DNA of 60,000 nucleotides from Antedon mediterranea. Taxonomy: Eukaryota > Echinodermata > Crinoidea > Comatulida > Antedonidae. Position 1 is the first letter of the stretch. Each line of letters opens with the position of its first letter. Positions 32,998-42,929 of this stretch are shown piece after piece. Position numbers and translations under genes: made by a program. The stretch covers positions 436,001 through 496,000 of the forward strand of contig NC_092672.1 of the NCBI RefSeq assembly GCF_964355755.1, in the 5' to 3' direction. The notes beneath the pieces were generated by a model, which was not told the origin of the DNA, did no database searches, and saw only the letters and a list, made by a program, of their open reading frames with translations.

Positions 32998-33897
32998 GCG
33001 ATTTTTTTTTTCGTACATAAGTTGGGGACCCCATCATGAAACGTCACAAAATAAACATGAATAATTCATCAGTTAAATGTTCTTGTTCCGTGTGCACCCA
33101 AGCGTATAGCAACAAGAAGTGATTACACAAGTGCGGTACGATTCTAGGCCTATCTCCGCTGTTGTTGCCACGTGCGATTTCATAATAGAATAGCGGAGTT
33201 TTGTGTGGATTGTCGAAATAATCAGCCTTTAGTTTATGGTGTTTTTAATATAGTTTATTACTATAGAATTACGTCTTAGTTTCTATTGATACTATTAGGC
33301 CGAATGTGTATAATTTGTGTACTGTAATTTTTTAATTCTGCTTTTATTATCAAACAATATGCATTACTCAAAGGAACTTTAAAAATTCGCGGATATATGA
33401 ACACATGAGATGGGAAGATTAGACCCACGAGAATAAAAAATGTATTTTTGTGTAATGTTTATTGTTTAATTTTGCTGACTTATTACTCGGACTGTGTCAT
33501 ACATAACACACAAGTCACACACACCCACACAGCTACTAGGCCTACTAGAATATACAGGGGTTTAGAGACTAGTAATTAGGCCTAATATTAAATAGTATCA
33601 ATAGAAACTATAATTTTAACACGTAATTCTTTAGTAATAAACTATATTAAAAACACCATAAACTAAAGGCTGATTATTTCGACAATCCACACAAAACTCC
33701 GCTATTCTATTATGAAATCGCACGCGGCAACCACAGCGGAGATAGGCCTAGAATCGTACCGCACTTGTGTAATCACTTCTTGTTGCTATACGCTTGGGTG
33801 CACACGGAACAAGAACATTTAACTGATGAATTATTCATGTTTATTTTGTGACGTTTCATGATGGGGTCCCCAACTTATGTACGAAAAAAAAAATCGC
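32998..33897. mobile_element. 900-bp foldback (Mutator-like) element nested in the DIRS element
   Basis: About 300-bp inverted arms (32998-~33300 and ~33580-33897) begin GCGA(T)10CGTACATAAG and end with the reverse complement. The arms stay alignable throughout (AATAGCGGAGTTTTGTGTGG and its complement). Direct 9-bp repeats CACCCGCCC flank it exactly (32989-32997 and 33898-33906). Long inverted arms with a 9-bp duplication are typical of Mutator-like MITEs/foldbacks. There is no coding sequence in the ~280-bp centre. Confidence 0.85.
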
Positions 33898-34489
33898 CAC
33901 CCGCCCGCCGTCCCCTCAGACAAGAGGTCTTGAGAAATGATGACGGTAACACGTGGGAGTGGTCCCACGAGAGGGCGCTAGAGCGGAATGTACCATTCTT
34001 TATGAGGTGAATTCGGGTAGAATTCTTCTTTTCGTATTTGTTTCGCACTTCGTGGAAACAAATACGTGGATAAATAAGAAACATCAGTGTGCAAAATGTG
34101 AGCACGTCCATTCAGAGTTTTCGGAGGAGAACAAATTACGCGACCAATTTAGTAGTATTAATATAGGCTATACGGTGTAGATGCCTTTGTTTTTTTATTA
34201 AAGCGTTTAGAACACCACTAAGTTATTCTGAGCTACGATATAACACATTTACACATTTTATAAAAGATGGGACCATAGTCGAAATGACCGTAATAATCAG
34301 AAAATCTGTATAATATCAAACGTTTTTGCTGAAACCTAGGCTTATATAATGGTATACTGATCATTTTTCAGATTCTTACGGTCTACCAATTTCGAACATG
34401 GTTTGATGAATAACAATAATACGAGAAAAGAGAACAATTGTTTTATATTATAATGCTACGTTAATAATCAAAATATAACCAATTGCGCA

Positions 34490-34654
34490 GCTGCAAATCT
34501 CACCATTCTTCGCCACGGAAAGGTTTTATAGTATTTGTTTTTTTAAATCGTCACAGAGTTTCATTAAATATCGTAATAACCATGAATTCCATATGCAAGA
34601 TATTTTACTTTCTTAGTTTTTTTTATTGCTGTTTGTCAGAAAACCAGTCTGAGA
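34490..34654 (+). pseudogene. 5' fragment of the 41031 receptor (leader and signal peptide only)
   Basis: The leader AATTGCGCAGCTGCAAAT and the frame from ATG 34582 (MNSICKIFYFLSFFYCCLSE) match 40945-41102. Identity stops abruptly after CAGTCTGAGAT (34654), where C-rich repeats begin. The frame closes in the minisatellite. Confidence 0.85.
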
Positions 34655-34955
34655 TGGTTCTAGGACACCTACCCCCCCTAGACAGTTACCCCCGGATGTT
34701 TACCACCCGGACAACTACCCCCTTAGGACAACTACCCCCCGGACAACTACCCCCCGGACAACTACCCCCTTAGGACAACTACCCCCTTAGGATAACAACC
34801 CCCCGGACAACTACCCCCCGGACAACCACCCCCTTAGGACAACTACCCCCTTAGGATAACTACCCCCCGGGTAACTACCCCCGGTCAACTACCCCCCCCC
34901 CCCCCTGGTCAACTACCCCCGGTCAACTACCACCCCCCCCCCCCCCCCAATCCAA
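34655..34955. repeat. C-rich minisatellite (GGACAACTACCCCC family)
   Basis: Repeats of about 14-16 bp, such as GGACAACTACCCCCC and TTAGGACAACTACCCCC, followed by runs of 11 or more C at about 34891-34905 and 34931-34948. It is strongly strand-asymmetric and could form unusual structures on the G-rich strand. Confidence 0.9.
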
Positions 34956-35054
34956 AAGTAGACAAATATATAGGACCGGTTTCTGTAAAAATGAAATCAT
35001 CTGGGTTTAACGGGTGTTTCGAAACTAGAGACCCGAGACCAGAGACCTGACACG

Positions 35055-35154
35055 AGACCCAATATGAAAATAGTGGGTCTCCCTTTTCGTATATTTGGGT
35101 CTCACATTTTGTATATTTGGGTCTCCCTTTTCGTATATTTGGGTCTCCCTTTTC

Positions 35155-35208
<54 letters not shown>

Positions 35209-35210
35209 GG
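35055..35210. repeat. 27-bp GGGTCTC repeats followed by (TA)n
   Basis: Four copies of a GGGTCTCCCTTTTCGTATAT-type unit are followed by an uninterrupted (TA)n tract of roughly 50 bp (about 35157-35207). Confidence 0.9.
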
Positions 35211-36800
35211 TCAACTAACCGAAAACACATTTAAATGCAGATATAACGCAAAGGATTTGTGAAAAGATATTACACCTGATGAGTTAAATAATGTGTTGGC
35301 TAAAATGATGAGTGACCAACAAAATAGATATCAGTAGACTTGTTACAGTACGGTACGGTACTTGCAGTATGTGCATGTGTTGCGACGCAATGCGAAACTG
35401 CTTTACAATTGGAAAACGCTAAACGCGTCTCCTGTGATGGACAAAATTTAAAGTTATTATAAATTCATAACGAAAATGATTTGTTTTGTGTATTTCCTTT
35501 TATTTTGCCTATTATTTATAATAATTAATATATATTTATTAATGTGTACGTGTTTCCTTAATTTGTCATTTCCAGAAACTTCTACGCAAATCAGTAGTTC
35601 AGTTTTGTGATTGGTTAATTGTTCTTGAATGATAAACCATTTAAAATAGTGACGTCATGTTTTTCAGCCTAATAATGTGCCTCGATGATTCCATCAATAC
35701 CGTAAAAAATAAACCATTTACTGCGGAACCTTTTTTATAAAATGATGCTAGATTAAGGGATTTTTTCATCATCTACGGTAAATTAAAACATTCAGAGAAC
35801 TATAGGTAACAATCAATAAGAGGATATTTACAAAGAACCGTTAAAATGTAGGCCTATGTCGTTATAAGATTTAGCCTGCAAAGCGAAGAACAAGGCCTGT
35901 AAAAAATTAAAAATGCTTATGAACAGCGGAAGATTCATAAAAATGAAAAAAAAATATCGGTAGATAAACGTGTAGAAAAAAAGTTACAATATTTATAAAA
36001 ACCGAAGTAGTTCTAAGAATATCTAATGGCAATAACCTGCACGTAAACAAATTTCAATTTTTGGCTCCGGTTGAAGGTCTTGTTTTCTGTTAAAATGTGC
36101 TAAGTGTCAAGAAATACAATTGGTAACCAAAACGTCTTTCTGTATTCGATAATTATGATTTCTCTGAGTTTTGTTTTTTTTTGCAATTATGATAAAAGTA
36201 ATATAAAATAATACACAGATATCGGTCATTTCTCACGATTGAATTCATAATTTTATTTACAATACCACTTACAGTAAAAATATCGTAGATCTACATGGTC
36301 TTTATTGTAATAATATTAATCACACATTTTTAGATAAATCATTGATACATGTACGAAAATATGTGCTATTATTAGTGTTATTATAACGGTTTTTTGTTTG
36401 TTTTTGTTTTGTTTAATCTACCAGTCCGTTTCAAACGTTACAAGTACCTATTACTCTTGAAATTACGATTAAAACGCTTTAAAGAAACACTTACACACTT
36501 ATTAAAAACATAAAAAATTGTATTTAACAATTAGAAATACATTACAAGTTACTTTTAAGAAATTATTCGTAAAGTTAATCATTATCCACACAATGACAAA
36601 CAATCACATGATTATTAACGATCAATGGAATTAGATCAAAGTGAATTAACTTCAATACAATAATAGAACCATTTGTAGGAATATCATCACAAAAATAATT
36701 CAACTGGTACTACTATACTAAATGAGAACAGATCATGAACAGTTGATATTCTTGAGATCTGCAATCACTATTAAAGACTGTAATGTTTGCGTAACATTTA
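35211..36800. other. No gene seen
   Basis: AT-rich sequence without a convincing reading frame, exon or repeat boundary. It is the 3' flank of the minus-strand ALKBH2-like gene. Confidence 0.5.
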
Positions 36801-36802
36801 TC

Positions 36803-38690
36803 TCATCTTTTAATATCTCTAAACGTGAGATTTATTCTTGGTAGCTTGATGGATTGATTTTTAGGCAGTGAATGGTGGCAGTACTCATTAGTGGGATAAT
36901 TCATCATTAATAATGTACCGTGTTTAAGATCAACAGTTACTGGCTCAATAATTTTTTTGGGACTCTTACCTCGCGCATCACCATGTCGAAATCTAAACAT
37001 ACGTGTTTGCCCCAATGATACAGAGGCGATTGGACTAAAGTGATTCATGTCTTTCTCATCATCTTTGTGTTCGCCAATGTAATCACTTCCAGTAGCACAT
37101 CTATAGAGTAACGACAAAATACAATAGAAAATAAAATATTTTAAGATGAGACTAAAAAAACCCCAATTATCCATTAAAACAATCTTATCTAGCAAATTGC
37201 AGAAATCATCCAGTATGAATACTGATAGTGTTCATTCGTTTTAGAGGTAAACGATGGACCCTTTTAATCAATAAATAAAATAAATAAATAAAATAATAAA
37301 CAAGAATATTTACCGGTTGACCAAAACAAAATTGAAGTAATGTCCTGTAACCGATTTTAAAAGTACGCGGAGATCTTTCAGGAATGGTGGGCACGGTAAA
37401 GCTGGTACTGTATTGCCTGAATATTTGTAAGTTAAGCCAGAATCGCCAAACGAAAAACCTGCAGAGGGGAAACCATACAAAGAAAGTCATTTATTATTTG
37501 GCGAGATGTAAATGAACACGCCAAAAATAAAATAATTTACAGTAAAAGAGTAAATTAAACCTATAGCTACACAACGGTAAATTATGGAAAAAAACAAAGG
37601 AAACGATATACAAGTAATTAACAAGTCATTAATACAAAACCACGGATAAAAACATAATGGAACTAACCTGTTTCCTAGGAATATTAAACCACTTTCACCT
37701 TTGCAAGATCTCCGGTAAAATAGTCAATCTCTTCCTCACATTTTTTAAACAATGTATCGGCTGCTCCTTTATCAAGAAGTTGAAGGTAATCACAGTCTAA
37801 ATTTTCCCCTATTATCTTTTGCACCGATAACTTATCAGGGGGTAGCAATTGATGTTCTGAATTGAATAAACGTCCTCCATTATCGTTTTTGTCAACACCC
37901 CCTTCAACAGTAGCCGCATTATCATTACCAACCTCCTCAATCATCTTTTGTATTTCACCGTGTTTTTCAATTATCTTGAACCACTGACTCTTTGGAAGGT
38001 TTACACCTTTTTTACCGGGTTTAAACTTGCCTCCTTCTTCAGACTGGTAATAGCGGCGAATACACACAAATTGTTCTTCTTTCCAGTTACTAACTACCAC
38101 ATGAATTATGTCCGAAAGTGGGATTCTTACTGCCTCCACCATGTTAATGTCTCTTTGTAAGTCTTCCAGTGACTGGAGAATTAAATTGATATTGTTAAAA
38201 AGTTTTTGCCACAGCAGAACGGGTAAATTAATATACCTAGAGGTCCAGGTTTGAAGGCACCATATTCTTCCGTTTGGTAATACTCTCTGAGACAAACATA
38301 AACATCGTCACCCCATCGTTGGGCCACTACATGGCGTTTTTCAGACAAGAAAATCCGATTCTTTGAAGTTATGGAAATCTTTGATACATCATCGGTCATT
38401 ACGGCAAAATACTGGGCGCTCATTCCTGAGGCTTTACTCAAACCGTTACACTCATCTGTTTGACCGTTAAAAGATTTTCTAGGATCCAATATATTCGCTG
38501 ATGTAGAAGCCATCGTTGGTATTTTTAAACTGCTACACTCGTCAGCTTGACCATTAGAACTCCCCATAACTCTTTTCATAGTCCTACGGGCTTTCTCACC
38601 AATTGCTAATTTCGGAGTAGGTAAACAGTTGAAACTCTTGTTTATAGACTGTAGAGAGTTACTGAGAGTGAAACGAATGATCGTTGACAA
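36803..38690 (-). pseudogene. PC4-PC4-ALKBH2-like fusion gene, apparently disrupted
   Basis: Minus strand. 38690-38230 encodes a linker and a first PC4/Sub1-type domain (WGDDVYVCLREYYQTEEYGAFKPGPLGI). A frameshift near 38225-38240 moves to a frame with its end (NLPVLLWQKLF). A second PC4-type domain follows (EEQFVCIRRYYQSE, FKPGKKGVNLPKSQW). The same exon then runs into an ALKBH2-like N-terminus (CDYLQLLDKGAADTLF, EEEIDYFTG). Exon 37458-37314 gives SFGDSGLTYKYSG and FNFVLVNR; exon 37100-36803 gives YIGEHKDDE (iron-binding H-x-D), RGKSPKKI, HHSLP (second His) and RINLTFR (2-oxoglutarate Arg). ALKBH2 directly reverses alkyl lesions in DNA; PC4 binds single-stranded DNA. The frame closes with TAA at 37684 while NIPRK continues in another frame. 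Two such breaks suggest a pseudogene, but assembly errors or unmodelled splicing remain possible. Confidence 0.7.
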
Positions 38691-38923
38691 CTCTGAACGA
38701 TTACGTTTGAATCAGGTCCGATATATACAGTTATTAATTGATTTTTCCTGTCAATTGTTTCCCTGCAACATGTGCTAATTAAAGCATTATTAACTTTTTT
38801 TGTTTGTTTCCCTTCAATCGTTTTCCATGACACGTGCGAAACACAATTTAAATGTCCTCGCACAACAGCTTAAAAATAGTCTCTGAATTAATCAGGGTAT
38901 TTACAAGAAAATAAACGAAATGT

Positions 38924-39375
38924 CTATACCGAATTTAGTTCGTTGTAAACGGTATCGGCTGAAACATACTTCGTATCCAGAACCTCCCGATAAAAATAGT
39001 CAATCTGTTCTTCTAGAGACTTCATACAACAGAAATCATGATCTTTTTGACTGCTCCTGTCAAATTCACAACCATAACAAGCCGCTTTACTTAACAACCA
39101 ACACTTGGCTAACACTTGAGCAGCAAACAATTGTTTAATCAAACGCTCCATTTTCAACAAAAATTCTCTCTCCACCTCGTCTACGTACGTAAAATACAAC
39201 TTGTAGGCCTGTTACTCCTCTCGACTCCTTCATCTATACCGGCGGGGATAATCTCTTCGGCCTCCATGTAACGATCATCTATATCACTGCCTATAACAAC
39301 AGTCTCCTCATCATCGCTAATTATTATAACAGTATCTACACAACTCCCTTGCAAAAAATATATACTTCCAGACAT
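38924..39375 (-). pseudogene. Possible 5' part of the ALKBH2-like gene with a SUMO-interaction-like motif
   Basis: From ATG 39375 the minus strand encodes 64 residues with TVIIISDDEETVVIG, a hydrophobic run followed by acidic residues as in SUMO-interacting motifs. A second, overlapping frame (39199-38924) encodes RLIKQLFAAQVL and SLEEQIDYFYRE, the latter resembling the EEEIDYFTG segment of the ALKBH2-like exon downstream. The two frames would need one frameshift to join. I cannot show that this belongs to the same transcript; it may be a partial second copy. Confidence 0.4.
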
Positions 39376-40135
39376 AATGAAATACTGTAAAGAGATACTC
39401 TAGGCAAAAATAGACAAAACAACTGGAAAATAGTACAACAATAACCGAGTCACTTTCTTACACCGTCTTAAATCATAAATAAAGTAATGACGTCACTCAC
39501 CACGTACCAGAACCTCGCGCCAAAAATTAATAATTAAGAGACAAAGAAACACCTGGCGGAAATAATAATTAAAATTGACCATCAAAAATAATAACAAAGG
39601 TCAAAACGGAAACCCAAAATAATTAGATTAATTAATCTCCTACAAAGAAAAAATAATAATTAGTTTAAAAATAAGGAAATACCGAATTATGGACCATTGC
39701 AAAACACCATCAAAATATAAATATAGGCCTATATAAATAAATATATTAATAAATAACGCCCCTAAACATTAATTAAGAATAATTTAATTAATACAAACCC
39801 AGGAAAAGAATGACCTTCATTAATTAAGAATAATTTAATTATTACAATAACAGGAAAATTAAGTAAATTAATTAATTAAGTAATTCTGAAATTGTCATTT
39901 CCGCTCTAGGGTACAACTACTACTACTGATAATGCATTGTTGTACTTGAAGCCATTTTATTTAAGCAAAAAGATGAGAGAGATTCCTAAGGTTATATTCT
40001 GAATATAAAACAATTGGTATTGTTTACATAAGAATACGTACTGGTGAAATAATTCTAAATTTGTATTAAAAAAATGCCATACCAAATATGTGGAAAGAAA
40101 TTATTAGAAGAGATAACAATTCAAATAAGCAAAGT
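39376..40135. other. No gene seen; AT-rich
   Basis: TTAATTAATTAA-rich sequence with near-duplicate short stretches (CATTAATTAAGAATAATTTA at about 39769 and 39815). No coding signal. Confidence 0.5.
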
Positions 40136-41030
40136 AAAAGATCTGTCTGATAATATTTTATTAACAAATGCCTAAATGAAACTGAGCTAAATAATATAAT
40201 TTATTGGAATAAAGTTAGCATTACTGTTGATATTGAATGGAGTAGGCTACATTTTTTTTTCATTTTCCATCGTCCTAACCACAATTGCAATTGTTTTCTC
40301 TTTATTTAGTTGTAATGTAACCTGAGATCTTGCCAAAATATATTATTTTAAGCTTTTAATACTCATAATAAAACAGTTATACAATCGATGATACATAACA
40401 ACAGAGTGGCCATTTGCGTCATATTTATTTCTACCATGAACACGGTTTGATGAAACAACAATAATACGTAATCCTTGGGAAAAATGAATGTTTGTCGCCA
40501 AGGGGATCGAAGAAGGGGAGAAAACGGACATTGGGGTGAAAACGGACATTGGGGTAAATGAATTTTTCTGATTTTAAAGTCTCACTGCAGTGCTGCCCTA
40601 AAAATGTTATTTCTGAAAGCAGAGATGACAAAAAGAATGAAGCTGATTGATGTGATTTGGTTTAACCATGGAGGTATAAATCTTTTTTATACCTCCATGG
40701 TTTGACGCATTTAATCTATGTCCATGCTTAGCCCCCTCTAGTATCTTAATTTATGCCTATTATTATTCTCATGAATTATTCATGATTTCCGCCTTAGCCT
40801 ATAGGAGCGAGAAGGTTGCAGTCTAGAGCCTATCAAACGGTTTGTTTGATAGGCCTATTTAAATAATGCTAATCAGAAATTCAGCAGTAAAGTCAATACA
40901 GTCTAAAGTCTACAATACAAATACTCTAAAATATAAAAAAACAAATTGCGCAGCTGCAAATTCTCACCAAGGAAACGTATGTTTTCTAAATCATCACAGA
41001 GTTTCATTTAATCGTAGTGACGTAATAACC
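40136..41030. repeat. Upstream flank of the 41031 receptor with two perfect hairpins
   Basis: 40136-40285 is duplicated at 29366-29510, and 40435-40475 resembles 34385-34430, so the flank and the truncated 34582 copy derive from one duplication. Two hairpins are seen: AACCATGGAGGTATAAA (40664-40680) with its complement at 40686-40702, and CCTATCAAAC (40829-40838) with its complement at 40844-40853. No promoter element is identified. Confidence 0.65.
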
Positions 41031-42176
41031 ATGAATTCCATATGTAAGATATTTTACATTCTTGGTCTTTTTTATTGCTGTTTGTCAGAAAACCAGTCTG
41101 AGATACCAACAGGAACGTTACAGACGCTTATCGGAGCTGAGAATGTTCCATTAGACTGTCTGGTTGATCATATAGGTGATTATTACGTGGCTTGGTATCA
41201 TCACACTCAATACGCTGAAACTGAACTCAGTCACAACCAAACAACATTTTTTGAATCCTTATTTAAAATTGAGTATGACGGGGAAAGACGGAATTATCGT
41301 CTTGTTATAAAAAAGGTTACGAGAGATTTTGAAGGTTTGTACACTTGCAAATTATCTGAAACACCAGTTGTTTCCAATAGGCATATAGTGGAAATAAATG
41401 TCAAATTATACGAGTTACCTACTGAGCCCAAGATATTGTGTTCCATTGGTAAAACTGATCTTGTAGAAGGCGAAATAGTTACTCTAAATTACACCACCTT
41501 AATTGGTGACGTTCCTGCTGAAGTTTCGATCTTGATGATGGATACCGAAGGAGAATATCATGATGTGGAAGTTAAAAATGATGAATTTACTTTGGAAATT
41601 GCTGTTACTCGTAACATGAAAGCATTTTATTTTGGAGCATCACATAAACTCCTTCAACATGTCCTGAATTGTTCGACACCTCCACTTATCGTTAGCTATC
41701 GACCACGGTTTCAAAGTATGCCCAGTAAATATCATATAGGGGATAATCTCAACATATCGATAAATGTGTCTTCATACCCCGCAGCAACTATTTCCTTGGA
41801 TTGTTGGCGGAACAATCAATCGATAGCGTGCATTCAAGCTGAAGTATTCCCAAGTGAACTTTATGGTATTTATTACTTATCTATAAAAGACAGTGAATTG
41901 ACAGACTTTGTTAATGGTACCTTGATTAAGTTAACCGCAACTAATACTATTGGTGAAGATAGCCACATTATTACTTTATATTCTTCCATTTTTACTTCTA
42001 TAAATGAGAATGGTAGACCTGAAGAAAATAATGGGCCAGCATTTATTTTTATTATTATTATTGTTATACTTATTCTAGTGGTTTTGATCTATATAGTCTT
42101 TATAAAAATTATATCTTCTATAAAACATTTATCAAGCTACCATACACTAGTAAGGACGATGGGGACGTATGTTTGA
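41031..42176 (+). CDS. Type-B Ig-like receptor with a tyrosine-containing tail
   Basis: A 381-residue single-exon receptor. The ATG at 41031 begins a good signal peptide (MNSICKIFYILGLFYCCLSE) and is conserved in the truncated copy at 34582; the frame is open further upstream without that support. Domain 1 has VPLDCLV, YYVAWYHH and GLYTCKL. Domain 2 has KILCSI, with the expected second cysteine replaced in IVTLNYTT, and no clear cysteine in its F strand (AFYFGAS). Domain 3 runs from PRFQSMP to KLTATNTIGED. The transmembrane helix is about 336-358 (FIFIIIIVILILVVLIYIVF). The 23-residue tail contains SSYHTL, a loose match to the ITIM consensus and to a Y-x-x-hydrophobic sorting signal. It is the most diverged type-B member here. 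Paired loss of the domain 2 cysteines suggests a disulphide-free fold. Confidence 0.78.
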   Translation: MNSICKIFYILGLFYCCLSENQSEIPTGTLQTLIGAENVPLDCLVDHIGDYYVAWYHHTQYAETELSHNQTTFFESLFKIEYDGERRNYRLVIKKVTRDFEGLYTCKLSETPVVSNRHIVEINVKLYELPTEPKILCSIGKTDLVEGEIVTLNYTTLIGDVPAEVSILMMDTEGEYHDVEVKNDEFTLEIAVTRNMKAFYFGASHKLLQHVLNCSTPPLIVSYRPRFQSMPSKYHIGDNLNISINVSSYPAATISLDCWRNNQSIACIQAEVFPSELYGIYYLSIKDSELTDFVNGTLIKLTATNTIGEDSHIITLYSSIFTSINENGRPEENNGPAFIFIIIIVILILVVLIYIVFIKIISSIKHLSSYHTLVRTMGTYV

Positions 42177-42929
42177 ATGTAATGATGGTGTATGACGAAA
42201 TAGACAGAAAAATCCAATTTTTTTAATCAGGTGGCCATATAATGACGTCACAGCATTTAGTGAGCATTGTAGTACAATAATTCATGTCATTATTATTGCC
42301 TTCATAAGTAATAGTGAAAAAATGGGGGGTAACGTTTCAATCTGAGGAGCTATAAGAGGTTATTTTTGTTTTCATTTATTTATTCAAAATCCAACATAGT
42401 CTCAAAAAATCAATACAGGATCGTCATACAAAATAAATTTGATTTACAGGAAATTATATTCTACACAAATTAGCATCAAATGCCTTTAGAAGTTTGACTT
42501 GCAATTGAAAACAAAATGTTGCGTTATTCCGTGTTTTTTGTAAGATTACTTATAAAAGGTGTGTACACTTTTGTGGGGCGGGGATTGTTTTTATTGCATA
42601 CATAGTGAAATATTCTTGATTTGAATACTTATAGAATAATAAAATGTTAAGTTAACATAACGTTTATGTTACTTTATTTATTTTTTCCCAAATTAGCTCG
42701 AAAGTCGACGTGATTGGGCGTGTTCGTTTCAGTTTAGTTTTCCGTTCCAAGTTATAAACGTACAAACGACTCTGCATCGGCAGCTATCGCATATCCAGGG
42801 TAGCGATAAAAACAAACTTTTAATTGCGTTTGCGCCGATCATCTAATCACAAATTATTGATATGCTTTAGCAACTTTAGATATCATTACATACTCTCATC
42901 GAGTGCGAGAACATCTCAACTAGTTAGCA
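42177..42929. other. Intergenic; 3' part is the upstream flank of the type-A family
   Basis: From about 42890 (CTCTCATCGAGTGCGAGAACATC) the sequence matches the flank before 12315 and 27075. The rest is AT-rich without a gene. Confidence 0.55.

Larger units (their letters stand above)
30665..33975 (+). mobile_element. DIRS-type tyrosine-recombinase retrotransposon, 5'-truncated and frameshifted
   Basis: The visible parts, in order, are as follows. First comes the linker after the reverse transcriptase (RALGCLASFVALVPYCRLRM). Then an RNase H-like domain (IETDAG, INLLELWAVE, LIHSDNSTVVAYINRQGGT, HIAGSLNFVADALTRQ). Next is the characteristic DIRS downstream block (RPHIDLFATSDN, YAFPPISLIP, APGWARQAWYP). 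Last is a tyrosine recombinase (31809-32824). The reverse transcriptase itself is missing. Frames change near 30725, 31013-31050 and 32620, so nothing intact can be made. GC content is clearly higher than in the surroundings. The right boundary is uncertain; sequence continuing after the nested foldback element (33907 onward) still looks GC-rich to about 33975. Confidence 0.85.

Noticed and set aside
34655-34955. CRISPR-like array in the C-rich repeats
   Set aside because: Units are contiguous and degenerate with no unique spacers; this is a eukaryotic minisatellite.
35060-35214. Minus-strand frame with a long tyrosine-isoleucine run
   Set aside because: This is translation of the (TA)n and GGGTCTC repeats and not a gene.
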